64,000 nt of DNA, taken from Bacteroides sp. OF04-15BH. GTDB taxonomy: Bacteria; Bacteroidota; Bacteroidia; Bacteroidales; Bacteroidaceae. Shown here piece after piece: positions 1 to 9,395 of this stretch. Both the position numbers and the translations under genes were made by a program. The notes under the pieces are model-generated. The model did not search any database and was not told the origin of the DNA. It saw only the letters and a program-made list of their open reading frames with translations. The stretch lies in contig NZ_QUEM01000006.1 of assembly GCF_003477995.1 (NCBI RefSeq), positions 77,109 through 141,108 on the forward strand. The letters run 5' to 3'. Every line of letters begins with the position of its first letter. Position 1 is the first letter of the stretch.

Positions 1-1877
1 GTTGACAGTTTGTAGAACAGACAGTCTGTTCCCTCTGTTTCGGCATCAGCAACACTTCCTTTCAACCAGTTGTTTGCAGGCTTTTCCGCATCTGTCTGAC
101 TGATTTTGCATACATAGTTTCCGGCTGCACCCTTAATAAGCACACCGGTTTCGCTCGGTACAACAGCTCCACCCTGATAATGCCAGTCTATAGTCACGTA
201 ATTGCCGGCAGTTTGTATGCCGTTTACTGTACCGGCCTGAAGGCCTGCCGGCAGATAGAATGGCTGGTCGCTGTAATAAGTGATGTAGCCGTTATGGTCA
301 ATCGTCAGGTTTACGGATTGTAATTTATAGAGGTTTACAGCTTTCTGCTGTGATTCGTAGCAGGCAAATCTTGGTGCTCCGGCATTATACTGGATGCTTC
401 TGCTGCTATAGGCACAGTTGATGATCTGAGTACCTTCGTTGGTGATTTCAATATTCCATAAGGCATTTTCGCTGTTCTTGTCGGTTGTTGTGTGCAATTT
501 ATTGGCACTGCTGTTCAAAGACAGATAACACTGGGCCGTAGCATCGTAGAACGTATATTGGCCGGCGCTACCTCCCAATACAAAGGTGTAAGGTTGTCCG
601 TTTCCATTTACTTCGGTATGAATCAATCCGTTGTCGAATCCAATCTCTCCATAGCTGCGGATATCTTTACCCTGTGCGCCCATGGCCACACTGAGTTCTT
701 CGCACACGATGAGATATTGTGCCCCCGGAGTGAGGTCGGCTGTTGAGGTTACCGGTGAGAAGGTCCACAAACCGGATACGGAAGGAGTGTCGCCTCCATC
801 ATCTGAGATGGTATATGTGGCTGTTGCAGACTGGCTCTTTACACCATCCAACAGGGCATAGGCTGTGATGGTTGTGCTTTCGTTGATGGTCAGGTTAGCC
901 GGATTGTTGACGGTCACCTCGGCACCGCCGTTTAAAGAGTATACAATCCGGGCTCCCGGAGTGCCGGTTGTAATCTGGATATTCGTGCCCTTGTTTACGG
1001 TGCCTGATGCCGGTGAGAACACCGGAGTCATCACCTGAGGATCTCCTCCTTGTCCGGAGCCGTCGTAATTTTCGGAATCGAAGATCACATCCATTTTCTC
1101 TCCCCAAATGTATTCTTCAAGGCCGGGATAGTCGATGAACGGATTGCGGTTTTTCTGCAATTTATATACTTCGTTGTTGCGGTCAATCTCTTTTTGGCTT
1201 ACCGGGTCCTCTTCGGCCCAGCGCAACAACATGGTCACCGCCCAGTCGGTATAGGCGGGATATGCGTTTCCGGCCAGCATCGGACTGCTCCATTTGGCTA
1301 TCTGGTTCTCGTAGCAGGTAGCCATATAGAAATAAGTTCGTGCAAAGTCGCCCTTATATTCGTCTGCCGGTTCAAATACGATACCGTTATAACCGGGAGT
1401 AGAAGAGGGGCCTAATTTGCTGAATCCTCCATTGGAAGTATAGGTCGGACTGTCTGTTTCGCCAAAGGGATAGTTGCTGCGACGGCCGTTTACATAGCCG
1501 TCTGTAGGATAGAGATGGAACAAGTCTGTGTACATAGGGCGGGCATCATTGAACCAGCTCTTGGGGAAGGAATGTTCGCGATTGTATACATCGCCTTCTT
1601 TAGAGTACTGACCAGCCTGATCGGCTCCGAACACAAAGTTGGTGCTCGAAGAATACATGTCCCAAACTTTTCCGTCAGCTCTTTTGTCGGTTGTCTTGAA
1701 GGCATTCCAAAGGGCGTCATAACTCAATGCGGTGTGTGCATTGATCACCTTGTAGAGGGCGGTTTTCAAACTGGCGCCACAATAGCCGTCGGCTGCACTG
1801 TAGTAGCCGCTTGGAATCTGAGCAAATAATTGAAAGAGTACACTTTGCAGTGTGAGCAATACCAAAAAACGTTTCAT
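1..1877 (-). CDS. Secreted endonuclease I family nuclease, C-terminus cut off by the window edge
   Basis: This is an extracellular or periplasmic nuclease of the endonuclease I family (PF04231 type). The start at 1877 gives a signal peptide (MKRFLVLLTLQSVLFQLFAQ). Around residue 100 lies the motif NREHSFPKSWF, the family's catalytic His-Asn motif with the histidine in REH. The nuclease domain runs to about residue 260. It is followed by a chitobiase C-terminal-like Ig fold (about residues 280-355) and then a beta-rich region of the sort found in secreted Bacteroidales nucleases. At least 625 codons are visible and the stop lies outside the window. Family members are known to degrade DNA or RNA for nutrient salvage; that role is inferred here. 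It is on the same strand as the Na/Pi transporter upstream, but 149 bases separate them. Confidence 0.88.
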   Translation of the reverse strand, partial: MKRFLVLLTLQSVLFQLFAQIPSGYYSAADGYCGASLKTALYKVINAHTALSYDALWNAFKTTDKRADGKVWDMYSSSTNFVFGADQAGQYSKEGDVYNREHSFPKSWFNDARPMYTDLFHLYPTDGYVNGRRSNYPFGETDSPTYTSNGGFSKLGPSSTPGYNGIVFEPADEYKGDFARTYFYMATCYENQIAKWSSPMLAGNAYPAYTDWAVTMLLRWAEEDPVSQKEIDRNNEVYKLQKNRNPFIDYPGLEEYIWGEKMDVIFDSENYDGSGQGGDPQVMTPVFSPASGTVNKGTNIQITTGTPGARIVYSLNGGAEVTVNNPANLTINESTTITAYALLDGVKSQSATATYTISDDGGDTPSVSGLWTFSPVTSTADLTPGAQYLIVCEELSVAMGAQGKDIRSYGEIGFDNGLIHTEVNGNGQPYTFVLGGSAGQYTFYDATAQCYLSLNSSANKLHTTTDKNSENALWNIEITNEGTQIINCAYSSRSIQYNAGAPRFACYESQQKAVNLYKLQSVNLTIDHNGYITYYSDQPFYLPAGLQAGTVNGIQTAGNYVTIDWHYQGGAVVPSETGVLIKGAAGNYVCKISQTDAEKPANNWLKGSVADAETEGTDCLFYKLS

Positions 1878-2026
1878 TTCTTTTAATTAGGTCTATTGTT
1901 GTTGTAAATTTATGAAATATAGAAACATCCTGTATCCTTGCCAAACAGGATTTTTGCCGAATGGTCGTTTTTCCAAGAAAAAACAGATCTTGAAACAGCA
2001 ATGTAATGCAGATGACAAGAAACGGA

Positions 2027-3712
2027 CTAATTGGGATGTCCTGCCGATTCTATTTTGGCCTCGATGATATTTTGGATGTATTCGCCGATCTTCTCGCATT
2101 CGTTGATAATATCCAGATATAAAGTGCCCAGATGGTAAGAGTACTCGTGATTGTTGATATCCACGGCATTCTGGTTGCGCAACTGCTTCTTGAAATTCTT
2201 GATTTCCTGATTGATGAAGAAGATGGTGCGTCCCTCGGCCAACGGGCGGCGCATTGAGGTGATGCGCTTCATCTCTTCAAGGGCCTGTTCTGTGAGCAGG
2301 AACAGCTGGTGCAGATGGTTCTGCTGCTTGGTGGTGAACTGTTCCTTGCCGTGATACTTATGGCCGATGACCCGCGATATGATATAGCAGGAGTCGGCAA
2401 TACTTTCAAGTTCGGAAACTTCGCGGAGCATGCAGCGAATCTGATTCTTTGTTTTTGAACTGAGCAGGTCGTTGCTGACTTCGCCCAAATAGTCTGCAAT
2501 TTCTTCTTCAAGCTCATCACTGGAGCATTCTAGTTTCTTGATCTTCAGATAAATGTCCTGAAATTCCTGATTCTTGTTTACGGTGAGCAGATAGCGCACT
2601 TGGGTGAACATACGGTGGGTAAGGTCGGCAAAATTGCTGACCTCCTTCTGGGCTTCCAGAACCGATAACTCCGGAGTGGCTAGCAGTCCGCCTGTGATGT
2701 AACGCAGCTCGCCTTCTTCTTCATCGCTCTTGGCCTGAGGAACCAAAGTGGCACTGATACGTTCCAGTGGTTTTACCAGCCAAATGAACAGAAGTACGTT
2801 CAGTAAATTAAAACTGGTATGGAAGGCAGCAAGAACATAAGCCGGCATGTTGCGGTCGGCAGAACTCTGTCCGGAAGTCATGGGAGTGGCCTGGTTTAGT
2901 AAATCTGTTGTGAAAGGGAAGATTGCAAAGACCCAGGCAATACCCGAAAGGTTGAATATCAGCTGTGCAGCCGCTACACGGCGGGCAGTGATATTGGCCG
3001 AATGAGCGGACTTGCAGGTGATGATGGCACGGCCCAGATTCTCGCCCAAAACAAGGGCAATACCCGAAGGAATGGAAAGCAGACCGGTGGAGCAGAGAAT
3101 CATGCTGCTGGCCATCAAGGCAGCCGAAGACTGGATCAGAAGAATGAGCACCGCACCGATGAGCAGCAGAATCAGATAAGAGAGATAGCCTTCATTAAAG
3201 GTACTGAAGAAGGATACTAAAGCAGCATTATGGCTCAGCTCCATGTTGTCTGCAAATTCGCAGAGCAGGCGTAACCCCAGAAACATAAAGCACACACCAA
3301 ACAACGATTCGCCCAGAGAACGGAAATTGCGGGTGTTGACCAGCCAGATGGCAACACAGAAAAAGACAAAGATGTAGTAGCTGATGGCAAAATTAAATTC
3401 TGCTGCCATAAGCCAGGCAATAAGTGTGTTGCCGATGCTCGCACCCATGATGATGGACAGGCCTTGTATGAAAGTAAGCATTCCGGCATGGACAAAACCG
3501 ATGGTCATGACCGAGGTGGCCGATCCCGATTGAATCACGGCAGTAATAAGAGCTCCCGAAATCAGCGAGGTGAAACGGTTTGTGGTGAGTGTGTCCAAAA
3601 TGCGGCGCAATTGGTTACCGGCCATTTTCTGAAGGCTTTCGCCCAACAGCTTCATGCCATACATAAGTAATCCCAGGCAACCTAAAAGCTTTAAAAATGC
3701 TAAAATCATCAT
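2027..3712 (-). CDS. Na/Pi cotransporter family protein with PhoU-like C-terminal domain
   Basis: This 561-residue inner-membrane protein belongs to the NptA/YjbB family of sodium-dependent phosphate transporters. The N-terminal half has about eight to nine hydrophobic segments and contains the two inverted family repeats: QSGSATSVMTIGF starting at residue 61, and QSSAALMASSMILC near residue 195. After the membrane part, from about residue 340, there is a soluble helical PhoU-like region. The length is normal for this family. ATG codons at 3712 and 3709 are both possible starts. It is divergent from the nucleoside kinase gene across 87 bases. The direction of phosphate movement cannot be told from sequence; related proteins can act in export or uptake. 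Confidence 0.9.
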   Translation of the reverse strand: MMILAFLKLLGCLGLLMYGMKLLGESLQKMAGNQLRRILDTLTTNRFTSLISGALITAVIQSGSATSVMTIGFVHAGMLTFIQGLSIIMGASIGNTLIAWLMAAEFNFAISYYIFVFFCVAIWLVNTRNFRSLGESLFGVCFMFLGLRLLCEFADNMELSHNAALVSFFSTFNEGYLSYLILLLIGAVLILLIQSSAALMASSMILCSTGLLSIPSGIALVLGENLGRAIITCKSAHSANITARRVAAAQLIFNLSGIAWVFAIFPFTTDLLNQATPMTSGQSSADRNMPAYVLAAFHTSFNLLNVLLFIWLVKPLERISATLVPQAKSDEEEGELRYITGGLLATPELSVLEAQKEVSNFADLTHRMFTQVRYLLTVNKNQEFQDIYLKIKKLECSSDELEEEIADYLGEVSNDLLSSKTKNQIRCMLREVSELESIADSCYIISRVIGHKYHGKEQFTTKQQNHLHQLFLLTEQALEEMKRITSMRRPLAEGRTIFFINQEIKNFKKQLRNQNAVDINNHEYSYHLGTLYLDIINECEKIGEYIQNIIEAKIESAGHPN

Positions 3713-3799
3713 CCCATTCTGTTTTTGTCTGTGCGTAATTTCTTTTTCTCCACAGCATTCTGTACATTTAGCAATGTATGAACCTAATCATGATGAATT

Positions 3800-5461
3800 A
3801 TGGAAAGGATGCTGCAAATACGTTGCAAAAATAATAAAAAAAAGGTGGATGTACCCATCGGATGCAATCTTTTGGATGTGTATCATATCTTAAATCTTCA
3901 GATGCCTTATGGGCCGGTAAGCGCCAAGGTAAACAATAAGGTGGAGGGGCTGCATTACCGTCTGTTCAATAATAAGGATATTGAGTTCCTGGACGTGAGA
4001 TCGGCTTCCGGTATGCGAACTTATACACGTTCTCTGTTTTTCCTGCTGGTCAAGGCGGTGGAAGATACCTTCCCGGGATGCCAGTTGCGCATTGCGGCAC
4101 CGATAGCACGCGGATATTATTGCAAACTGCGCATGGAGCGTGAGGTGACAGCCGAGGATGTGCTCCTGATTCGTGAACGCATGAGGCAGATTGTAAAAGA
4201 GGATATTCCGTTTCATAGAATGCAGTGTCCCACGGAGGATGCAATTGATCTCTTCCGGAAAAAGGGAATGCTCAGCAAGGTAAAACTGCTGGAGAGCGTG
4301 GGAAGCCTGTATACTCATTACTATAAGTTGGGCGATTCCATTGATTATTTCTATGGCTCTTTGCTGACTCATACCGGAGGCCTGCGGGTCTTTGATCTGA
4401 TTCCTTACCATGATGGCTGTCTGTTGCGCGTGCCGTCTATGAAAGATCCGGATAAACTGGAGGATATGGTGAACCAACAGAAGTTGTTGGATATTTTCGA
4501 CGAGCATCACACTTGGCAGGATATTGTGGGAATCAGTACGGTGGGCGATTTTAACCGTGCCTGTATCGACGGACATGCCACGGACTTGATCAACGTGTCG
4601 GAGGCTTTGCAAGAAAAGAAGATTGCGCGTATTGCCGATGAAATCAATTCCCGAAAAGGTGTGCGCATTGTGCTTATTGCTGGCCCTTCTTCCAGTGGAA
4701 AGACAACTTTCAGCAAGCGTCTGGCCATTCAGCTGATGGCATGCGGACTCAAACCTTATCCGGTGTCTTTGGATGATTATTTCGTGGATCGGGAAAAAAC
4801 ACCGAAGGACGAGAATGGGGAATATGACTTTGAATCACTCTATGCCTTGAATCTGGATCTTTTCAACGCACACATGAAGGAACTGCTGGCCGGTAATGAG
4901 ATTGTTCTGCCCAAGTATAATTTTCAGGCCGGAAGAAGCGAGACGAGCGGAAAAGTCCTGAAGCTGGAGGATAATATGATTCTGATTCTGGAAGGAATTC
5001 ATGCGTTGAATCCGGAGCTTCTGCCGCAAATAGAAGAGGCGTGCAAATATAAGATTTATGTATCGGCCATCACCACCATTATGCTGGATGACCACAATTA
5101 CATTCCGACAACAGATAACCGTTTGCTGCGACGCATCGTGCGTGATTTCAAGTATCGGGGCTGTTCGGCTTTGGATACCATAAGACGGTGGCCCAGTGTT
5201 CAGGCCGGTGAGAACAAATGGATTTATCCTTATCAGGAACACGCCGATATCATGTTCAACAGTGCCCTGCTGTTTGAGTTGGCAGTGATTCGGGATCAGG
5301 CAATTCCGCTCCTCGAACAAGTGCCGGAAAATGTATCGGAATATTCAGAGGCTTACCGCTTGAGGAAATTCCTGAGATACTTTGTTTCCATGCCTTCCTC
5401 ACAGATTCCTCCGACGTCTCTGCTGCGTGAATTTTTGGGTGGAAGTTCCTTCCAGTATTGA
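3800..5461 (+). CDS. Nucleoside kinase (uridine kinase-like, phosphoribulokinase fold)
   Basis: This 553-residue protein is a cytoplasmic kinase of the P-loop phosphoribulokinase/uridine kinase group, as found across Bacteroidales. The N-terminal 60 residues resemble a ubiquitin-like TGS fold. Residues of about 60-230 resemble the second additional domain of threonyl-tRNA synthetase, with the remnant metal-binding-like patch around YYCKL. The kinase domain follows, with Walker A GPSSSGKTTF at about residues 295-304 and a DDYFVDRE segment that in uridine kinases binds substrate. The reaction is probably ATP-dependent nucleoside phosphorylation, but the substrate is not proven. A second ATG at 3809 is an equally good start, since it follows GGAAAGG. 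The downstream Fur-type gene has its own promoter box. Confidence 0.85.
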   Translation: MERMLQIRCKNNKKKVDVPIGCNLLDVYHILNLQMPYGPVSAKVNNKVEGLHYRLFNNKDIEFLDVRSASGMRTYTRSLFFLLVKAVEDTFPGCQLRIAAPIARGYYCKLRMEREVTAEDVLLIRERMRQIVKEDIPFHRMQCPTEDAIDLFRKKGMLSKVKLLESVGSLYTHYYKLGDSIDYFYGSLLTHTGGLRVFDLIPYHDGCLLRVPSMKDPDKLEDMVNQQKLLDIFDEHHTWQDIVGISTVGDFNRACIDGHATDLINVSEALQEKKIARIADEINSRKGVRIVLIAGPSSSGKTTFSKRLAIQLMACGLKPYPVSLDDYFVDREKTPKDENGEYDFESLYALNLDLFNAHMKELLAGNEIVLPKYNFQAGRSETSGKVLKLEDNMILILEGIHALNPELLPQIEEACKYKIYVSAITTIMLDDHNYIPTTDNRLLRRIVRDFKYRGCSALDTIRRWPSVQAGENKWIYPYQEHADIMFNSALLFELAVIRDQAIPLLEQVPENVSEYSEAYRLRKFLRYFVSMPSSQIPPTSLLREFLGGSSFQY

Positions 5462-5491
5462 TTTTGCAATCCGATTGTACGGATTTTGTGG

Positions 5492-5499
5492 TATATTTG
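5492..5499 (+). promoter_or_regulatory. Bacteroidales -7 box for the Fur-family gene
   Basis: TATATTTG matches the TAnnTTTG -7 consensus and lies 22 bases before the ATG at 5522. This rules out the longer reading frame that would begin at 5486. No convincing TTTG -33 element is seen at the usual distance. Confidence 0.6.
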
Positions 5500-5521
5500 C
5501 CTTTTTAAGGACAATGATTTT

Positions 5522-5956
5522 ATGAAAAAGCATGATTTGCATTCAGAAAATATCGAAGAGAGAATGTGCTCCCGCGGAGTAAAGCCCACAGCTGTACGCC
5601 TTCTGGTTTTTGCCGCCCTGCAAAAGGCGGCCCGTCCGATGTCGGTGGCTGATTTGGAGGAATACCTGCAAACAGTAGACAAATCTACCATATTTCGTGC
5701 GCTGACCCTGTTCCTGGAACATCATCTGATCCATGGAATCGAAGATGGCAGCGGGGCTGTGAAATATGAATTATGCCACGGAGAATGGGATTGTTCGGTG
5801 CGCGACATGCATCTGCACTTTTTTTGTGAATGTTGCCATCGTACGTTCTGTTTCAAGGATATGCCGATACCCGAAGTGAATTTGCCCGAGGGGTTTGTGA
5901 TGAATGGAGTGAATTTTGTCATTAAAGGGCTGTGCCCGGAATGTGCGGTAAAATAA
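5522..5956 (+). CDS. Fur-family metal-dependent transcriptional repressor
   Basis: This 144-residue DNA-binding protein is of the ferric uptake regulator family. The N-terminal winged helix contains the recognition region VDKSTIFRALTLFLEHHLIH at about residues 55-74. The C-terminal dimerisation domain has the HLHFFCECCHRTFCF segment and a final CPEC pair, which together give the CxxC...CxxC structural zinc site of Fur/Zur/PerR proteins. Which metal it senses (iron, zinc or peroxide through iron) cannot be decided from the sequence. The start at 5522 is chosen because the promoter box lies at 5492-5499. It ends directly at a strong two-way hairpin terminator. No obvious target operator was identified in the window. 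Confidence 0.85.
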   Translation: MKKHDLHSENIEERMCSRGVKPTAVRLLVFAALQKAARPMSVADLEEYLQTVDKSTIFRALTLFLEHHLIHGIEDGSGAVKYELCHGEWDCSVRDMHLHFFCECCHRTFCFKDMPIPEVNLPEGFVMNGVNFVIKGLCPECAVK

Positions 5957-6013
5957 AAGGAATCGGATTCTCCGGAGGAGGTTTTTGTACCTCCGGGGAA
6001 TCCGATTCCTTTT
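5957..6013. terminator. Bidirectional terminator between the Fur-family gene and the PAP2 gene
   Basis: An outer stem (AAAGGAATCGGATT paired with AATCCGATTCCTTT) encloses an inner stem (CCGGAGG with CCTCCGG). A-run and T-run flanks occur on both sides, so it can stop both convergent genes. Confidence 0.9.
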
Positions 6014-6023
6014 TCTGATATAT

Positions 6024-7022
6024 TTATGGGATGTGCAGATAGCGTACCTGATCCTGCCAACTGGCCTTTTTGTAAATGTATTGCGTCAGGAAATACACCG
6101 GGAAGGCGGTGATGAATCCGGTGATGGCGTCAATGACATAATGAGCCTGGATATATACCGTAGCTCCGTAAAGGAGCAAGGATATGGGCAACAGGCAGAA
6201 TCCCAATCGGCGTGACTCTTTGAATGCCAGAATCAGCAGAATCGTGGTGATGCTGACGTGGGAGCTGGGAAAGGCTGCTGTGGGATATTCACCCATGTCC
6301 TGAGCATTTTTCACCAGTCCGAAGAAGAAGCCGTTCGGGTCGCCCGGTGGCGGAAACATGTCGGTGTGGTACTTGAAATAATTACCCATTTCGGGGAATA
6401 TTCCGATTTTTGCCCATTCATAGCCGATAGCCTGAAAATAATATTGTGGACCGGCCACGGGTATCAGAATGTAGATAATGTAATAGATGAAGAAAGAACA
6501 CATGATGATGAATGAGGCTTCTTCGTATTTCTGATACTTATAGACAAAATAAAACACCGTGACTACCAGAATCATAGGATAATAAGAAAAATATCCTAAA
6601 TTGAATGCTTCGCTGAAAATGGCCTGCGGACAGAGCTTGCCGAAAAGCAGCGATGGCTGGCAATGGAACAGACTTTGCTCGATGCGGGCAAAAATATGGT
6701 CCATATTGTCGAAATGACAATTGAAACTGTAGGTTTCGGGATACCAGAAGTTCAGCAGGATCATCTGGAAGGTGATTCTCAGAAACTTCAGTGCCTTATA
6801 AGGAAAGCGCTTATACAGAAGCAGCAGGATTGTGGTAACCAGTAGAATCATGACACGTCCTTCGATCATGCTCCAGGGATCAGCCATGTCTTTCCATAGT
6901 GCGAGGATCAGAATTGTTGTCAGGAAGGAGTAGACAAGACCGAGTTTCTCTATCAGCAGGAACCCCGGTCTGATTTGGTCTGTATCTTCTTTCTCCAGAA
7001 ATCTTTTCCAGGCATTCATCAT
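6024..7022 (-). CDS. PAP2 family membrane phosphatase, Aur1-like
   Basis: This 332-residue polytopic membrane protein has about six to eight membrane spans. The PAP2 catalytic motifs are near the C-terminus: PSSHVSITTILL (motif 2, catalytic His) and then YIQAHYVIDAITGF (motif 3, HxxxD nucleophile motif). The layout resembles Aur1/PAP2_3 enzymes, which move phospho-head groups on lipids, so a lipid phosphatase or sphingolipid head-group transferase are both possible. The start at 7022 is preferred: its ATG overlaps the upstream stop as ATGA, and GGAGGG lies six bases before it; 7028 is the alternative. It is the last gene of the operon with the epimerase and the cation efflux gene, which suggests envelope function. 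Confidence 0.82.
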   Translation of the reverse strand: MMNAWKRFLEKEDTDQIRPGFLLIEKLGLVYSFLTTILILALWKDMADPWSMIEGRVMILLVTTILLLLYKRFPYKALKFLRITFQMILLNFWYPETYSFNCHFDNMDHIFARIEQSLFHCQPSLLFGKLCPQAIFSEAFNLGYFSYYPMILVVTVFYFVYKYQKYEEASFIIMCSFFIYYIIYILIPVAGPQYYFQAIGYEWAKIGIFPEMGNYFKYHTDMFPPPGDPNGFFFGLVKNAQDMGEYPTAAFPSSHVSITTILLILAFKESRRLGFCLLPISLLLYGATVYIQAHYVIDAITGFITAFPVYFLTQYIYKKASWQDQVRYLHIP

Positions 7023-8053
7023 AACCATCCCTCCTTTTTATACCAGGCGATGGTTCGTTTGACTCCTTCGGCCAGCAACACACGGGGCTGGTATCCGATT
7101 TCTTTTCGGGCCGGTTCGATGTCGCACTGCCAGTTTCTCTGGCACAGAATATGGAATTTGTCTCCGTTCAGGGTGCTGGTCTTGCCGGTGCACTTGCTGA
7201 TTGATTCGCTGATGCTGCAAATGATTTTCAGAAGGAATATCGGTGCCTTGATGCGGAGCAGCCATTTTATGCCCAGTTCCTTTTGAATGAGATCGCTGAA
7301 ATCCTGACTGTGATACACCTGTCCGTCGCTGATAAAATAGGCACGTTGCGTAACTCCGGCATTGATGGCACAGAAAATGGCATCGACCAGATCCTGCACA
7401 TAGACAAATGTAATTTCCTGAGGACGGTAACCGACGGCGAAGTCAGAGTGCTGCTTGATGCTTTGTGCCATCAGGAAATAGTCTTTCTCGCGCGGTCCGT
7501 ACACTCCGGTAGGGCGGAGAATGACATAGGGAAATCCCGGAATGTTCTTGATGTATTCTTCAGCTTTGAGTTTGCTTTGTCCGTAGGCTGTATTGGGAGA
7601 AGGGGTGTCTTCTTCGCGGATCGGCGCATAAATCCACGGCGAGTTGCCCGACTGTTGCACCGGAGTTTCGCGTATGGCTCCGTAAACACTGAGCGAACTG
7701 ACAAACACAAACTGCTTGGGCACCATATCCAATTTGCGCAAAGTATCTACAAAAATGCGGGTTCCGTCGAAGTTGGTCCTGAAGAAATCTTCCTTATTCA
7801 GGCATTTGGTTGCACCGGCAGCATGGACAATATAGTCCCAGTTGCCGTTGGCTGCTTTGTGGGCAGCCAGTTGTGCTTCCAGTTTTTCCGGATTGTTGAA
7901 GTCCAGCTCTATGAAATGAATGTGTGGGTCCTTTAGATATTTTTTGCTGCTGGAGTGGCGGATTCCGGCCCAGACCTGATAGCCTTGTTTCAGTCCTTCT
8001 TCTACAATGAAGCTGCCGATGAAGCCACTCGCTCCGGTAATTAGTATATTCAT
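7019..8053 (-). CDS. NAD-dependent epimerase/dehydratase (extended SDR)
   Basis: This 344-residue cytoplasmic enzyme has the extended short-chain dehydrogenase fold. The NAD-binding motif TGASGFIG starts at residue 6 from the chosen start, and the catalytic YGQSK (YxxxK) follows near residue 150. The start is at 8053, which gives the canonical MNILITGASGFIG; an upstream in-frame extension to 8116 would overlap the preceding gene. Family members act on nucleotide sugars or sterol-like substrates, and the true substrate is unknown. It overlaps the PAP2 gene by four bases (ATGA) and follows the cation efflux gene by 16 bases, so the three are likely co-transcribed. Confidence 0.87.
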   Translation of the reverse strand: MNILITGASGFIGSFIVEEGLKQGYQVWAGIRHSSSKKYLKDPHIHFIELDFNNPEKLEAQLAAHKAANGNWDYIVHAAGATKCLNKEDFFRTNFDGTRIFVDTLRKLDMVPKQFVFVSSLSVYGAIRETPVQQSGNSPWIYAPIREEDTPSPNTAYGQSKLKAEEYIKNIPGFPYVILRPTGVYGPREKDYFLMAQSIKQHSDFAVGYRPQEITFVYVQDLVDAIFCAINAGVTQRAYFISDGQVYHSQDFSDLIQKELGIKWLLRIKAPIFLLKIICSISESISKCTGKTSTLNGDKFHILCQRNWQCDIEPARKEIGYQPRVLLAEGVKRTIAWYKKEGWL

Positions 8054-8069
8054 GATGTCTTTGTTTGTA

Positions 8070-9011
8070 TTATTTTTCAGATGATGAGCATGCCGGACAT
8101 TCGTTCGGATAAACACCGTTTACCTTGATGGGCTCGGTATGGATGCCTACATGAGTGTTCGGACCGAATCGCTCCTTCAGTTTGCGTTCCACGGCTGAGG
8201 CTTTGCAATGCGCTTCGTACAATGGAATATTTCCGTCCATGCGGATATGCATTTCGATGGCATACTCATTTCCGATTCTTCGAGTCCTCAGATTATGGAT
8301 TTCGCAGATGTCGGGCACTTGCATGGCTGTGTTGATAATCTCTTCTTCCACGTCGTCGGGAAGAGAGCGTTCCGTCAGTTCGTCCACACTGCTCTTCAGC
8401 AGGCTGAGAGATACTTTCATGATGAAGAAACTGACGATGGCAGCGGCCAAGGGATCCAGTATGTGCCATTGATTGCCCAATAATATGGCTCCTCCGATAC
8501 CCAGTGCGGTACCGATAGAAGAGAAGGCATCGCTTCTGTGGTGCCAGGCGTTGGCGATGACAGCCTGGGAGTTGACTTTCTGTCCCACATATTTGGTCAT
8601 TTGGAAAGCTAGCTCTTTCAGTACGATGGAGAGGATGGCAGCCCAGAATGCCAGCATGCCAGGAGCTTCAATGTCTCCTCCCTGCAACACGAAGAATATT
8701 TTCTGCAGGCTGGTCCACAGAATGCCGATTCCGATGGCAAGCAGCGCCGCTCCGATGATGGCAGTAGCCAAGGTTTCATATTTTCCGTGTCCGTAATCAT
8801 GCCCTTTGTCTTTGGGCTTGCTGGACATGCGTACAAATACCATCACAATCAGGTCGGTGACGAAATCAGACAGGGAGTGGATGGCATCGGCCACCATAGC
8901 CGCACTGTGTCCCCAAATGCCGGCGGCAAATTTAAAAACAACCAGAAACAAGTTGATAGCCCCACCTATCAGGGTAATCTCATAAATGCGTTTTGTTCTA
9001 TCTTTCTGCAT
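8070..9011 (-). CDS. Cation diffusion facilitator family transporter
   Basis: This 313-residue inner-membrane metal/proton antiporter has six predicted membrane spans followed by a cytoplasmic ferredoxin-like domain. Metal-site features of the family are visible: AMVADAIHSLSDFVTD in the second span region, DYGHGKYE in the loop, and NAWHHRSDAFSSIG in the fifth span. Typical substrates are Zn2+, Fe2+ or Mn2+; the specificity is not assigned. It is the first gene of the operon and has a well-matched promoter about 130 bases upstream. The C-terminus ends in a short CPACSSSEK tail. Confidence 0.9.
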   Translation of the reverse strand: MQKDRTKRIYEITLIGGAINLFLVVFKFAAGIWGHSAAMVADAIHSLSDFVTDLIVMVFVRMSSKPKDKGHDYGHGKYETLATAIIGAALLAIGIGILWTSLQKIFFVLQGGDIEAPGMLAFWAAILSIVLKELAFQMTKYVGQKVNSQAVIANAWHHRSDAFSSIGTALGIGGAILLGNQWHILDPLAAAIVSFFIMKVSLSLLKSSVDELTERSLPDDVEEEIINTAMQVPDICEIHNLRTRRIGNEYAIEMHIRMDGNIPLYEAHCKASAVERKLKERFGPNTHVGIHTEPIKVNGVYPNECPACSSSEK

Positions 9012-9138
9012 CGTAATTTCTTTTAATCAACCCGAACATTCCGATATATTTTGTTGGTTGTCTGTTGTTTTACCTTATATCCAAATGTTCCGGATTTACA
9101 GTTGAACGATATTCAGACATTAATTCTTTTAGGGAGAG

Positions 9139-9170
9139 CAAAAGTAGGGATTTTAGATGATATGAACAAA
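9139..9170 (-). promoter_or_regulatory. Promoter of the cation efflux-epimerase-PAP2 operon
   Basis: On the minus strand, TTTG (9170-9167) is followed after 20 bases by TACTTTTG (9146-9139). This is a full match to the Bacteroidales -33/-7 pattern. Confidence 0.75.
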
Positions 9171-9324
9171 AAAAATGTGTGTTGTCCCTTGCAGATGGTT
9201 TTCATGTAGGAAAGAAGAAGGAAATAGGCCGTTGTCACTGGTTCTTCGGGGGGAGATTTTATGATTTTTTAGGTAGTATTTCTTTGTAACAAGTTTTTTC
9301 TTATTAAAAACAACCTTGCTTTTC

Positions 9325-9355
9325 TTGTAAGATATTTATTTTTGGTGTACTTTTG
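9325..9355 (+). promoter_or_regulatory. Promoter of the SH3-domain protein gene
   Basis: TTG (9325-9327), a 20-base spacer and TACTTTTG (9348-9355) match the Bacteroidales consensus. Transcription would start near 9362, so the ATG at 9396 is the likely start codon (9369 is possible). Confidence 0.7.
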
Positions 9356-9395
9356 TAAAATAATATTAATGAGTAGAATCAAAACAAAAGAACCT

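Larger units (their letters stand above)
9012..9395. other. Divergent intergenic region without a gene
   Basis: This stretch separates the cation efflux operon (minus) from the SH3-domain gene (plus). It holds two well-matched Bacteroidales promoters facing apart and a leader of about 120 bases for the minus operon. No RNA gene or further coding sequence could be recognised in it. Confidence 0.6.
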